Source of the DNA: Catonia carolina
Taxonomy: Eukaryota > Arthropoda > Insecta > Hemiptera > Achilidae
Length of the DNA: 64,000 nt
Assembly (NCBI GenBank): GCA_035578175.1
Contig: JAQMRL010000001.1
Span: 370,443,720 to 370,507,719 of the forward strand
Reading direction: 5' to 3'
Shown here: piece after piece, positions 32,869-44,968 of the stretch
Numbering within the stretch: position 1 is the first letter of the stretch
How the letters are laid out: each line of letters opens with the position of its first letter
The notes under the pieces: generated by a model
Told to the model about the DNA's origin: nothing
The model's database searches: none
The model's input: the letters and a program-made list of their open reading frames with translations, nothing else
Translations under genes and position numbers: made by a program

Positions 32869-32970
32869 GCGTGAATATATTTGTTATCAGGAACTGTACT
32901 TTATTATTGACAACCACCAAATTTGACCGCTGTTTTTCGCTGTATTTTTGACGTAATTCAGCATTAATTT

Positions 32971-33884
32971 TTGTTTACTTTCTCTTGCCTGTATGAATAT
33001 ATAGGAAGGAAAGTATTGTTTTCATGTTGATTTTTCGAAATCGAGTTTTCACCGGATCTACACGTTTTCAGACCCCTGAACCCCAAAAACATAGTTTTAG
33101 CGAGTGATCTGTGTGTGTATGAACAAAATATCTCAAGAACGGAACATCGTACGAACTTGAAACTTAAGTTAGATACCACTAGAGGACCCGACACGAACAT
33201 TTTCATCAAAATCGGTCAACCGAAAGTAGAAGTTTATTGGTGTCATTTTTCACTTTTTGCGATTTTCTCAAAAACGGCTCCTACGATTTTTTAAAATCGC
33301 CTCATTTACTACATTTTTATGCTCTACGAGGGTAAGCGCCATGTCTGCTGAAATTCTTTGGGGGGCTGTTCTCTCGTGGAAAAAATGTTTTTTTTAAGAT
33401 TGCAGCCGTAATATGCATTTTAGCCCTAAGTGAAGTTTATAATAAAAGTTGTTGACAATTTAAAAATTTACAGCTTTAATATTTCGAACATTTTTTTTAC
33501 AATGTTTAGTTTAGCGGTAATTCGTGGTTTTCTGTTGTTTTCATGAAAATCTGTAAAAAAATCGATTTTTTTAAGATTTCGGCCATTTTACGTCAAAAAT
33601 GGATGTAATCAAATTTATAGGAATTAAAAGATTTACAACTTTTATTGCAAGTATTTTTCGCTAGAGCTTAGTTTAGCGTCAAAGAGTGATTTTCCGTACC
33701 TATTATTAAGCCAAACTAAAGTTGGTTTTCATTTGCATCATTCACTCACGATTAAAATTAGATTATTTTTTAAGGTTAGTTTATTTTGTTTTATTTTTAA
33801 TGTTTTGTTACCAATTTTAAGTTTAATTGTTCATTACTTGCATTGGTAAGAGAAAGTTGTGTGAGTGTTTCACACCAGATTTTT
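32971..33884 (+). mobile_element. HINE, full length
   Basis: Left end TTTACTTTCTCTTGCCTGTA, right end GGTAAGAGAAAGTTGTGTGA then GTGTTTCACACCAGATTTTT. GT tract short (CTGTGTGTATG). Confidence 0.88.
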
Positions 33885-34687
33885 GTAAGTTTTTGAACAT
33901 TAACTCTAATTGGGTACGCCCGGCGTTAGAATGGAATGATTGTGCGGATGGACGGAAATACTTTTGGAATAATTATTCCAATTAATATTATTCTTTTATT
34001 TCAATTTAAATGATAATAGACTACATTGATTCATAAATACTTTGTTTATAATAGGCCCTATTATTCGAAACTTATTAATACGAATGGTTTAAATTTACTG
34101 GGAAATACTGTACCATGTTACGCAGTGCCTTGATATTGTACTCCAGTAATAGTATGAATTCATATTACAATAGTTTTTAATACCGAGCCACTATTGTTAT
34201 CACATTTCTCATTATTCGTTTCAGTATACCTTCCCATATCATTTTTCTATTTCAGTCGAACCACAATAAAGTACACACATTTTAAACTGTATTCCATTCA
34301 CATCTCTATATTTATCCTAATTAAAATTATCATTTATTTTCTCTTTGTGTCATTCACAAAACATTTTAGCTTTACACCCACTTTCATTAACAATTATACA
34401 AAAGAAATATAGCCATAATTTTTAACCACGAGATTCCTTTTGTCACAGTTTTCTAGTAATTAGATATTGAGTCTGAACATTGTGAAATTGTATTTTGTTT
34501 TGTTTGACACCACTGTCACTTTTATAGTTTTTTTTCTGTTTATCTATAAACCATCTTTCCGTTGTTTGAATTTTATTAAATTTGTAATGTTCTGTTTTCA
34601 TTAAGTGTTAAAAATTATGATAGTAAAAGTCTTTCACCTTTCGTGTAAAAAATTAATTATTTAAAATTCTATGTTATATAAGTTCTA
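33885..34687. other. AT-rich DNA without recognised features
   Basis: Nothing recognised. Confidence 0.35.
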
Positions 34688-35130
34688 TGTGGAGTGTTAA
34701 ATTATTTACACTCGATCTGCTTGTTCCAGGGCTACAAAAAATAGTTCTATTTCTTATCACATGGTCTGCCAATTATATGACTGAAGCATTAAAGAACAGA
34801 ACAGCTAGATGTGTAAAAGACACTAGTCACAGTTATCTCCTCTGAGAGTAATGAATTTCATTATACAGCCAGACCCTGTGGTGAATGAAGTGAAGGTGTT
34901 ATTTTTACAGGGTGTAAAGTAGTAATGAATTTCATTATACAGCCAGACCCTGTGGTGAATGAAGTGAAGGTGTCATTTTTCCAGTGTGTAAAGTAGATGC
35001 TTTTCGGAGAGCCTGGTATGCTGATAAACATACTTTCTTTTAAATTGTTAAACCATTTCACTCCTCGTTTTACTTGGTAAAACCTCTAGAGGTTCAAACC
35101 AGCCTTTCGGCTGATGACCTAAACAACAAC
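34688..35130 (+). mobile_element. SINE-B copy 5 with a 74-bp tandem duplication
   Basis: TGTGGAGTGTTAAATTATTT at the start, GGCTGATGACCTAAACAACA then AC at the end. The segment 34847-34920 is repeated as 34921-34994 (both start AGTAATGAATTTCATTATAC), with few differences. Confidence 0.85.
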
Positions 35131-35800
35131 ATTGTTTCTGTATTATCCAAAGTTTCGTATATATTAGTAACTGTATAGTCTTGAGGTAATTGAGTCCTGA
35201 TGACGACGGATAAAAGATTTGCTCCATGTCATGGAATAACTGCAGAATGCAATTCTGAGGCGTAAAATTTACGTAAGAGTGTATTTTATTGGTTATACGG
35301 ATCAATCGTAAAACTTTTAGACAGATTTATTATTTAATAAAACTTAGGTATGCGGTTTTAAAATTTATTACATCCTTTTATCGTAGATAATTACATAATT
35401 TCGTTTATGTAAGGTTTCATATTAATTTTTGAAGTAACTTACGTATAAGTCATTTTGTTTTCAATTGTTATTCTCTACGCATTTGTAAAAGGATATTCGA
35501 TTACGTAATCATATATTGAATTAACTGCTTATTTTTGTAATTAAGTGAAAGATACGAAACCAAATTCAGTAATAGTGCAGGAACTTAGAAAAGGAAGTCT
35601 CGAAAATTTAGGTTAGGGGTTGGATAATTGGAGATTAAAGTAAGGGTGCGGCCGGTAATGGATGTTGGGATTTTGTAATCAGATCAATGAATTAATAGCA
35701 GTGGGGTGGAAAATATTTCTAATCTTTTGGAAACGCACCTTATAGATTTTCAGAACTGTTTATGTTATGATTTAGTCAACTGGTATTTAAATTTAATTTA
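35131..35800. other. AT-rich DNA without recognised features
   Basis: Nothing recognised. Confidence 0.35.
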
Positions 35801-36485
35801 TTATTTTCTTTTTTTTGCCCTATTTGAAATGTAGAGAAGGAAAGTATTCTTTATTTGTTAATTTTTCGATGCCGAGTTTTTACCGGAAATACGCGTTTTC
35901 AAGTTCCTGAGCCCTAAAAATTGATATTTTTACTGATTGGTGTGTGCGCCCGTTTTTGTGAAGAAAATAACTTAAAAGGAAATTATACAAAGTTGAAACT
36001 ATACAAGAATTTAAGTTAGGTACTATAAGAGATTTCGACATGAACATTTAAATTAAAATCGGTTAACCGGAAGTAGCAGTTTATTCTTAAACATTTTCAC
36101 TTTTTTCGATTTTCTCAAAAACGGTTCATTTACTACATTTTTTGGGCTGTTCAAGATAAGTTAAGCGGCTTGTCTGGTGAAATTCTGCAAGCTGTGCTCA
36201 GATAGTAAAAAATATTTTTTTTTTAGATTACGCTTTTAATATGCTTTATAGGACAAAAAGTTATGTAAGTTAGGCCTATAGTAAAAGTAATTGAAATTTT
36301 AAAAAATCTACAACTTTTATTTCGAGTGGTTTTTTTTATTAAAGTGTAGTTACCGTCATTAGTGATTTTCAAAATTTTGCTCACATAAATGAAAATCTAA
36401 CAGATTATTTTTTTATTTAGCATCATCCACTCGTGATTAAAATTAGGTTGTTTTTCACTATTTACATTGCCAAGAGAATGTCACC
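35801..36485 (+). mobile_element. HINE, old diverged copy
   Basis: Left part TAGAGAAGGAAAGTATTCTT and CGAGTTTTTACCGGAAATAC, middle AATCGGTTAACCGGAAGTAG, right part TTACATTGCCAAGAGAATGT. More substituted and deleted than the other copies. Confidence 0.7.
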
Positions 36486-37120
36486 AGAATGGTTTTTAAA
36501 TTATTTACCGAATGATATTGTTAAAGAATAATTAACATGCGAGACCAAATACTTTTCAAAAAATGTTCAGAATATCTTTAAATAGATTTAAATACCATAT
36601 GGGTTAGCCATATTGAAATAGAAAATTTTTCACTGATAATTTTTAATCCAAAATTTAGGCTGTCCTCTATTTACGAGTATAAAATTATAAAACGAATCTC
36701 CCTGGTGAATATTTGTTTTTCATATCCATTCTTTTGAGGTAAAAAGATCAGGGCCCGTAAATTTTCTTATAACTTTTTTTAACGTAGTTTTGAAATTTCG
36801 TATGATTTCACTCTTCGAAGTCCGCCATGAATCATAAAAAATAAGTATTTTAGAATTCTATATTTAGCTGTTTTTTTGTCTGTTAATCTCTGTTGTCTAA
36901 AGAATTTGTAGTTTTGATATTTGCAGTCTTTTTTGCTCTAGAAGAATTGGTTTACCATTTGTAAAAAACCATATTGTAAAGAGAATATTTTAAGAAATTA
37001 TGTGATGTACCCAGAAAAATGTGTTTCTTTTTAATTTTTGGTCGCGATATCCAAAGTATTGTCGTTCTGGACTTAAAAATTTGAGTTTGAACTCTCAAAT
37101 GTTTATAGCGGTATGTTTAT
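36486..37120. other. AT-rich DNA without recognised features
   Basis: Nothing recognised. Confidence 0.35.
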
Positions 37121-37862
37121 AATTTTTTTTTTTTTTACGAGAGGAAACCGAATTTACCGGAGCCCAGGTAGGTCTTTACCTGGGGTATGCGTATCTCTGC
37201 CGAAGGCAACTATCCGCCAAAACCTCTCGGTTCCATTCTATCCCATCCCGACTTGCTGCGGGATCACCGTCAGCATAACTTCACAACAAGCCGGAGGTTC
37301 TTTATTAGCTGGACGATTTCTCTTCTTGTCACCCATTTATCCCTTTTTTGAGTGACTTCTTTTGAGACTAACGCATCTGGGCTTCTCTGCTCTTCATCAC
37401 CTTCTGGATGAACTTTTCAATGGCCTTCCAGCTATCTTCTGCAATCATAAAATCACAGAAATGTTCTGGAGAAATCGGCGACGCAAGCTTTTAATCCCGA
37501 GAACTTCCCTCTCTCGTATCCATCTTATGCAGTCGAAAATCATAAATGTACTGCGCTGTCTCTTCCGCCTCACAATCCAGACAGCTTGCTTCATCTGATC
37601 GTTTGAACCGTTGGCGATGCGCCCGGAAGCAACCATGCCCCGTCAATGCCTGCGTAAGCTAATAACTAACCTCGCCGTACTCCCTACTCAGCCATTTTTT
37701 TAGATCCGGAAACTAATCTATGTGTCCATCAACGGGACACCGCTTCATCCTATCTCTTCTGCCACCTCCTGAGAAATCCATCTCAGGCCTCTCTCTTTAT
37801 CTGAGCCATTGTAGCCTCTCAAGCTTTCAATCTCTCAGATATCTCACTTCTTTCCAAGACTA
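37121..37862 (-). mobile_element. R1/Jockey-like LINE, 3' part with RNase H-region tail
   Basis: More GC-rich than its surroundings. On the minus strand a broken ORF reads KKWLSREYGEVSY, LTQALTGHGCFRAHRQRFKR, SDEASCLDCEAEETAQYIYD. LTQ.LTGHG.F..YL.RF and C..C...EE...H are the conserved end of insect non-LTR retrotransposon polymerase ORFs. A poly(A) tail (poly T at about 37121-37135 on +) marks its 3' end. Stops show it is dead. Confidence 0.75.
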
Positions 37863-37962
37863 GCAAATCTATAGAAATTTTAAATTTGTTTTATTTAAAA
37901 AAAAATATTGTTTTATCCATCCTGTTAATATAAATAGTGATTTTAAATTTTGAAAAATTATA

Positions 37963-38165
37963 ATGCTTTTCTTCTTCTTCTTCTATATGCCTGCTCCTCG
38001 TCGGAGATTGGCGATCATTATCATGATTCTAACCTCGGAACCAGCCGCTCTGAAGAGTTGAACCGAGGTGGTCCCAAACCACCCCCGCAGGTTCCCCATC
38101 CAAGAAATTCTCCTTCTCCCCGGTCTCCGTTTACCTTCAATTTTGCCTTCCATGATGCAATAATG
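37963..38165 (-). mobile_element. RTE-type LINE, 3' coding fragment with GAA tail
   Basis: Minus strand: IMEGKIEGKRRPGRRRISWM, GNLRGWFGTTSVQLFRAAGS, EVRIMIMIANLRRGAGI and stop, followed by GAAGAAGAAG. This is the terminal part of an RTE-like ORF2. It lies beside the R1-type fragment. Confidence 0.75.
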
Positions 38166-38228
38166 CTTTTAATAGTCTATTATTGTTATATATAGGCTAC
38201 ATTGTGCTTACCAAAATATTTCATTAAC

Positions 38229-38411
38229 TTTTTTTTTTTTTTTTTTTTTTTGTTTAACGTCCGACTGTTCTGCAATTACTGCTAGTGCAGACGGTGAATG
38301 ATGAAATGATTTTTTGTAACGTATGAAAATATGCCGTGCCTGAATGGGATTCGAACCCAAGACCGCATGATGAGAGGCGAGCACGTTACCAACTTCGCCA
38401 ATGCGGCCGGC
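38229..38411 (-). mobile_element. S1 SINE, full length
   Basis: Minus strand: GCCGGCCGCATTGGCGAAGT, GGGTTCGAATCCC, GTCTGCACTAGCAGTAATTG, GTCGGACGTTAAAC and about 24 A. ATTTMATTAAC flanks it (38218-38228 and 38412-38422, one mismatch). Confidence 0.9.
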
Positions 38412-38496
38412 ATTTAATTAACTATTCTTTTTAAAGTTTTGTCTTCTTTCTCGTCTGTAGCACATTCAAAATGGAGGTATGATGATTTCAGTATTA

Positions 38497-38971
38497 AATA
38501 AATGAACTGAATGGTACAATCTCTCAACCGACAAATCAAGCAGCTGTTAAATATGTGGATCTTTTCCCACCGGATCTCCCCACCGGGTTGGTCTAGAGGT
38601 AAAGTCGTCGCCAAAATCAGCTGTTTAACAGCTGATTTTCAGAGACGAAGGTTTCTGGTTCAAATCCTAGTAAATCTAGTTACTTTTATACGGATTTGAA
38701 TACTAGACAGTGGTTGCCGGTGTAGTTTGATGGTTGGGGTTCAATTAACCCATACTCTCTCAGGAGAGGTCGACCTGGGTCTGTACAAAACTACACCTCA
38801 TTTACACGTCATACACATCATCCTCATCTCATTGGGTCATGGGTTTGCTTATTGTTCTGAATTGAACAGATTGCAACGTACACATATTAGGAATTAAAAA
38901 AAAATAAATGAACTGAATGGTACTGTCTCTCTCAACCGACAAATCAAACAGCTGTTAAAAATGTGGATCTT
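38497..38971 (+). mobile_element. S2 SINE (38579-38905) between about 68-bp direct repeats
   Basis: The SINE has the head CACCGGGTTGGTCTAGAGGT, the AATCAGCTGTTTAACAGC hairpin, GGTTCAAATCCTAG, body TAGTTTGATGGTTGGGGTTC and tail ATTGCAACGTACACATATTA. The sequence before it (38497-38564) recurs after it (about 38906-38971): both contain AAATGAACTGAATGGTAC, CTCAACCGACAAATCAA and CAGCTGTTAAA.ATGTGGATC. Confidence 0.82.
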
Positions 38972-40207
38972 AATATTTCATGTTAACGACAATTCAGAAT
39001 TTTTAATTTAAAAAAATATTTTGTAAATAACTTTATCGTTTTAAATAAAATTTTTTAATGTTATTTTATAATTAGATGTAGCAGAATACTGACTGCTAAT
39101 GTTTTGTTAGACCGACTGAGGCGAGCACTAAAATTATACCGATTTTCTTCTTTTTTTTTAAATGGGTAGGTTTCTGTAATAATTTCCATTCAAACCTTTT
39201 TAAAAATTTGAAATGTAAATTTCACCAACTTTTAGAATAAACTTTTAGGCCTGTTTTTCTGTGTATATCTACCTACGAGTACTTTGAAAGATTTGTCATC
39301 CGATGACTAACGCCTTTGATTATTTTTTAAAGGGTAGGTGTCACTCCATTGTTTTATCTGAAGATTATTATAACTTTTTATAATACAATCATTTAAAATT
39401 TTTACAATAATATAATCTTCCTACGGTTAATGTTTTCAAGATGGGTTGATGAGTCTCTTTCTTTTGTAATAATAGATTGTATATAGTTAGTTTCTTCTTT
39501 TATCAGTGGTGTTCGTAATAGATTTAATATTCATAAACCGCCTCCGATTCAGTCGATCTCATGTCTATTGTCTAATGTTTCGGAAGTAGGCAGTTGTTGA
39601 AGGATTTCTTTGTCGTTTATTTAAGTACAGTATTATGATTGATATTATGATGATCATTCAAATTTTGTAATACCTTTCGAATGCTCATTTGTTCTAAGTG
39701 ATGTTCATTCATGAGGTTTTAAGTTGTTTCTGTATAATACGACTTGTTGTCTAAAGAGTCTAATTTAAACTCATTATATTTTTAGACTAATCAAGAAGAA
39801 CAATGATTTTTATCGATTCATTTTTAATAACTGACAAGGATTATTTTTTCTGTGCGAATAGATTTAGATGGCCACGTAAAATCAATTTGTCAATTTCCTT
39901 TCTCCTGCTCCTTTATCATATCCTTCATCTTTCCTTGATGTTTTCCGAACTATTCTTTCTGATCTCTGTGGAGTAGTTTTCATCCGATGCCAATAATAAA
40001 TTCGGGAGAAATATACTACACTACCAACCTTCCTTTTAAATGTTTAAACGTAGTTTAAAACCAACGTCTAATCGTGTAATCAAATTACCTAAGATTGTAC
40101 TGTCCCTAATTTGCCACGCTGGGCAGACGAGTTGGCAAATAGTAAAAGGTTTTAGCGTATGGGTTTGTAGGTAGGAATGAAATTAGGACATGATAATACA
40201 CGATTAT
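38972..40207. other. AT-rich DNA without recognised features
   Basis: Nothing recognised. Confidence 0.35.
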
Positions 40208-40623
40208 GCCCATGACAAGCAGCTGGAATGTCAAACTATTTGTATTAGATCTGCTAGTTCTAGGGCTACAAAAAAAATAGTTCTGTTTCTTATCACATCG
40301 TCAGCCAATTATATGATTGAACTATTTCAAGAATTTTATTTTCCTTTTTAAGAACAGAAGAGGTAGAGCTGTAAAAGACACTAGTCAGAGTTATCTTCTC
40401 TGAAAGTAATGAATTTTATTAAACGGCCTGACCTTGTGGTGAATGAAGTGAAGGTGTCATTTTGCAGGGTGGAAAGTAGATGCTTTTCGGATGGGCTGGC
40501 TTGTTGGTACGTATGTTTTTCCACTCAATTAGGAATACATTGGTAAACCACCTCGCTCCTCTTTTACATAGTAAAACCTCTAGAGGTTCAAACCAGCCTT
40601 TCGGCTGTTGACCTAAACAACAA
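40208..40623 (+). mobile_element. SINE-B copy 6
   Basis: GCCCATGACAAGCAGCTGGA at the start, GGCTGTTGACCTAAACAACA at the end. A 25-30 base AT-rich insertion at about 40322-40350. Confidence 0.83.
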
Positions 40624-41194
40624 TACACGATTAGGTTGTGATAATGTTAGAAGTAAAAAAAAGAGGGAATCGTGGGGAAATTTGGAGATAGTTTATGTTC
40701 ATGGGGTATAAAGAAAACGTGAGGTCTTGTAAACCATGATTTAGGAGTATAAAATTTATATGCCGATGTATTTTCCGTTTCTTATTGTCTTTTTGTTCGT
40801 ATTTGGTTATCGAATCACTTGAACGTAAAGGTCGTTAACGGAGAGGTTTTACGCAGATGCACTTTGAATATTATTTTAGTTTTCGCATAGCAGAAGTATG
40901 TTTAATGTGTTCACAAAATGTATTTACTGATTACATTATTTATCCTTCTTCAGTATAATCGTTCAATGTTTATCATTAGTCATCAATGTTGTAAAATGTA
41001 ATGTCTAAATATTTATTAATGTAAAAGTTGTTTGCAGTATCAGTATGAATTTGTTTCATGTACTGTCTCTTCCATTGATTAAATAACATCTTTTCGAAAT
41101 TATAAATAAGTATCTGTAACAAAATCTTTCTTATCCATGTACTTTTATTACATTGCAAGTTGTATAATGATTGTTTTATTTTTATTTTTTTCAG
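40624..41194. other. AT-rich DNA leading to the acceptor at 41194
   Basis: No repeat recognised. The last 30 bases are a pyrimidine tract of good acceptor quality. Confidence 0.4.
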
Positions 41195-41259
41195 GTAAGT
41201 TATGAATTTCTTGAGATGACTAAACAAGTAGATATAAGGCTGAAGATTTCAAAAGAATT
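41195..41259 (+). CDS. Putative internal exon / recursive-splice exon
   Basis: A long pyrimidine tract and TTTTTTTCAG end at 41194; a donor GTGAGT starts at 41260. The 65 bases are open in phase 0: VSYEFLEMTKQVDIRLKISK, then GAA TT. Joined to 20432-20476 they give an uninterrupted frame. The exon's first six bases are GTAAGT, a perfect donor, so the junction CAG|GTAAGT fits the recursive splice site consensus used in long introns. It may be a real exon, an RS-exon spliced out in two steps, or both. The next exon was not found in the remaining 22 kb. Confidence 0.45.
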
Positions 41260-41757
41260 GTGAGTATTGTATACTTAGACACTCGTATGGAGTCCTGTAA
41301 CTAAGTACATACGGTAGCCTACTGGAACAAATGAGAAAACTGTTTCTAACGTAACATGATTGCACCACATAAAAGCCAGTACAATGGTAGACCGTTGATA
41401 AATTAAGAATTGAATGGAATATTTATATTATTTTGGACGATGAAATGTTGCTTAAAGATTCGTTTATTTTTACTCCACTTGACGAACATCCTCATGTAAT
41501 GATTTTTGTGTCTTTTTACGGTGACCGATTAAAATATTACCCAGGCAGTTTAAAAAAAAAATAATTGAAAAGTAACCAAATGCGAGCTTCAGTTTAATTC
41601 TACAACCCAAACGGTAAACAGAAAAAGTATTGAAAAAATATGGTTAACATACTACTTTGTCAAGTTGCTTTATTAATGTAATATTTTGTTTAATATAATA
41701 TAATATTTTATTAAGTTTTGTTTATTAGTATATAGGACTAATAATTTATTTTTATTT

Positions 41758-42531
41758 AAAAAATCTGGTGTGAAACACTCACACGACTTTCTCTTCCCAA
41801 TGCAAATTATGAACAATATAGCCTAACATTAGTAATAAAACATTAGATTGAAACAAAAAACTAAACTCAATAAACATAACCTAATTTTAATCATGAGTGA
41901 AAGACGCAAAATGAAAAACAACCTCAGTTTGGCTTAAAAATTCGGAAAATCACTCTTTCACGCTAAACTAGGCTCTGTAGAGGAAAATTCTCTAAATAAA
42001 TTTTAATTTCCTATATATCTAATTACACACTTTTGTCGTAAAATGCATACTAAGTCTGAAATCTTTAAAAAAAATATCGATTTTTTTTTACACGATTTCG
42101 TGAGAAAAAACAAAATCGTTAATTACCGCTAAACTTAGCGTTACCATACAAAAGTATTTTTGAAATAAAAGTTGTAGGAATTTTAAATTCTTTACAACTT
42201 TTATTATATATACATTTTTGCGCTAAAATGCATATTAAAGTCGCAATCTTAAAAAAACAATTTTTTTACGAGAAAACAGCGTCCCCAAGAATTTCAGCAG
42301 ACATGGCCCCTACCCTATCTTGTTGAGCATAAAAAATTCAGTAAATGAGGCGATTTTTTCCGTTCTTGAGATATTCTGTACACACACACCACACAGACCA
42401 ATCTCTAAAAACATGTTTTTGGGGTTCAGGGGGTCTGAAAACGTATAGATCAGGTGAAAACTCGATTTTGAAAAATGACATGAAAACAATACTTTCCTTC
42501 CTATGTATTCATATAGGCAAGAGAAAGTAAA
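41758..42531 (-). mobile_element. HINE with an internal deletion
   Basis: Starts AAATCTGGTGTGAAACACTC then ACACGACTTTCTCTT, ends ATAGGCAAGAGAAAGTAAAA. About 150 bases are missing near 42358, between the ATGAGGCGATTTT block and CGTTCTTGAGATATTCTGT. Short CA tract at 42380. Confidence 0.85.
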
Positions 42532-43197
42532 AATATGTGATAAACTTTGGTATGCGTTATTTGGTCGGTATGGTAGTACAAGTGTTTGTGTTTAATATCT
42601 GATGCTATCTTATTTTAATCTAAAATAAGTAGGTACAGATTTTTATGGTTTTTTTCTGTTATCTGAAATAGAATACTGTATAATATTGCACAAAGTAGTA
42701 TATTATGTATGTAGTACATATCAGATTCTGACATCTACTTGGAAAAACATTACTAATCGTATTTTACATTGGTGCTAGATATCGATCACATTGTGTTAAT
42801 TTTAAAGAAATTGAAGTTCACATGTACTAAAAATTAGAGTAACTTAATTTAGCTTGTGATGACGTTGTTCTGTAGAGAAGTAGACGGTATTACAGTATAC
42901 GTATGTAGCGTGTTTGAATTCACTCCTCGTGTTCTGGCATTAACAGCAATCGTCTGATTAAACGTGACAGTTCCATTAGAACGTTTCACCCGCTTTGATT
43001 TAGTCTTTATTATCTTATATGTATTATAGCTCTACATGTTTCTTCAGTGGTGGTAGTTATAGTGTGTGTGTGTGTGTGTGTGTGTGTTTGTTTGTGTACT
43101 GTATTGTATTTTGTAGGTTGTCTGTCTGTACTTATGATTGACTATTGATAATAATAATACGTTATCTCATTTTACCGTATTAACAATTCAGTGGTGG
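42532..43197. other. AT-rich DNA with a (TG)n microsatellite
   Basis: (GT)n at 43061-43088, not inside a HINE. Nothing else recognised. Confidence 0.4.
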
Positions 43198-43783
43198 TTT
43201 TTTTTTTTACTTTCTCTTGCCTATATGAATATATAGGAAGGAAAGTATTGTTTTCATGTCGATTTTACGAAATCGAGTTTTCACCGGATCTGCACATTTT
43301 CAGACCCTTTGAACTCAAAAAACATGCTTTTAGCGACTGGTTTGTGTGTGTTCGTGTGTGTGAACAAAATATCTCAGGAACTTTTCTGACTTTGTGAAAA
43401 TTCACGACTTTCTGTTTTTGTCTTACGAAAACGTGTAAAACATAGACTTTTTTTTAAGATTTCAGCCGTAGTATGCATTTTACGACAATAGTGTATGTAA
43501 TCAAATTTATAGGAAATTTAAAGATATACAACTTTTATTAAGAGCATTTTTATCTACAGAGCCTAGTTTTGCGTGAAAGAGTGATTTTCCGTATTTTAAA
43601 GTCAAACTGAGGTTGATTTTCATTTTTCATCATTCACTCATTAAGTTTGCATCATTCACCCCATGATTAAAATAAGGTTAGTTTTTTGTTCATTTTTAAT
43701 GTTTTAATTACTAACGTGAAGTTATATTTTTCCATGATTTGGCAAGAGAAAGTTGTGTGAGTGTTTCACACCAGATTTTTATT
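43198..43783 (+). mobile_element. HINE, central half deleted
   Basis: Left end TTTACTTTCTCTTGCCTATA, short GT tract, then a jump near 43385 to the right half; right end GGCAAGAGAAAGTTGTGTGA then GTGTTTCACACCAGATTTTT. Confidence 0.85.
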
Positions 43784-44968
43784 AAGTTGTTTAAATAAAT
43801 CTTATTCTGTATGTTTGCGTGTTTGTTGTGACTAATGTCAGAACAAGTTTATATAGAAATTCACGAGGCGTTATGTACACACTGTACGTAGCTTCTGTAT
43901 ATGTACTGTAAAAATTTTATCTTTTTTGATTTTACTGTATACTAGTGCGTTTTGTAAACAGATATAGCCTATATATTTAAATTGAAATTGACAACTTGGC
44001 GTTTTTCAATTGTGTACATCCATTTTGTACTGTAATTCAGAAAATCAAACATCCCTTTTTGTATTTCCCATAACCGAATTTTCTCATATCCGACTTACCC
44101 TAGGTCCCAATTGATCCGGATAAGAGGGTTCCACTGTATTTGTTCCTAGTCCAACGCATCAGTCTCCTCGCTCCATCATTAGTTCATCGATTTTTTTTGT
44201 CTTAATTTCTCCCCTAACCTGTTTATTTAATTTATAACTTTTAGACTGAAAAATATTTTTGTTGTTCAGTTAGTTCATATTTAAAAATAGAAATAGATAA
44301 AGTACTGTAAATAAAAGAAAGATAATGCCACAGACATATATTTGTTCATTTCGTACATAATTGCTAACTATAAATTGCCGATTGTCATCAAGTTACAGAA
44401 AAATAATAATAATAATAAAGAGAATATTTTACGATATTTTAGTATGTGCCATAAATTTCCTGTTATTCTCCTACACATAATGTAATAACATAAACACCCG
44501 TCTTTGTTACAACCCTCTTTGATTTAAACTCGGTTTAACGTTAACTATAAATTAAACTATATACATGATATTCATATTATTTATTGGCGGTTAAAATAAC
44601 ACTTTTTAAGGTCAAGTACAATTTGTAGGTGGTGAATTATTCTGGTTTTGTTATTTATTGTATAAATTTATTTATATTTTATAATATACGCTCCGTACAA
44701 TATTATAATCAGTCCCACGTATTTAATGCTAATATTTTTAATATTTTATTCCGTGAATTAAATTAATTTACATAATTAAAAGTATTATTGATAATTTAAA
44801 TGATTAGATACAGTTCTAGTTTTGTTTCGTTGCTGAAATTTTTAATACTTTGCCTATAGTAGTTTTACGACTAGTTAATGGAGAGAATGACGAGTAATAA
44901 CCTAATTTTAATTATGGTAAAATGATGCCTAAACTAAGAGCTTCGATAAAAGCTTGTAAAAAAGTTGT
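43784..44968. other. AT-rich DNA with a Tigger end relic
   Basis: A pogo/Tigger-like end, GGATAAGAGGGTTCCACTGT, lies at 44118-44138 with related sequence from about 44060; no partner end was found. Nothing else recognised. Confidence 0.45.

Larger units (their letters stand above)
20477..41194 (+). other. Putative 20.7 kb intron, mostly repeats
   Basis: If the two exons above belong together, this interval is one intron. It holds S1 and S2 SINEs, a Tc1/mariner remnant, five SINE-B copies, four large HINE copies plus fragments, and R1 and RTE LINE fragments, described separately. No other convincing exon was seen in it. Confidence 0.35.
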
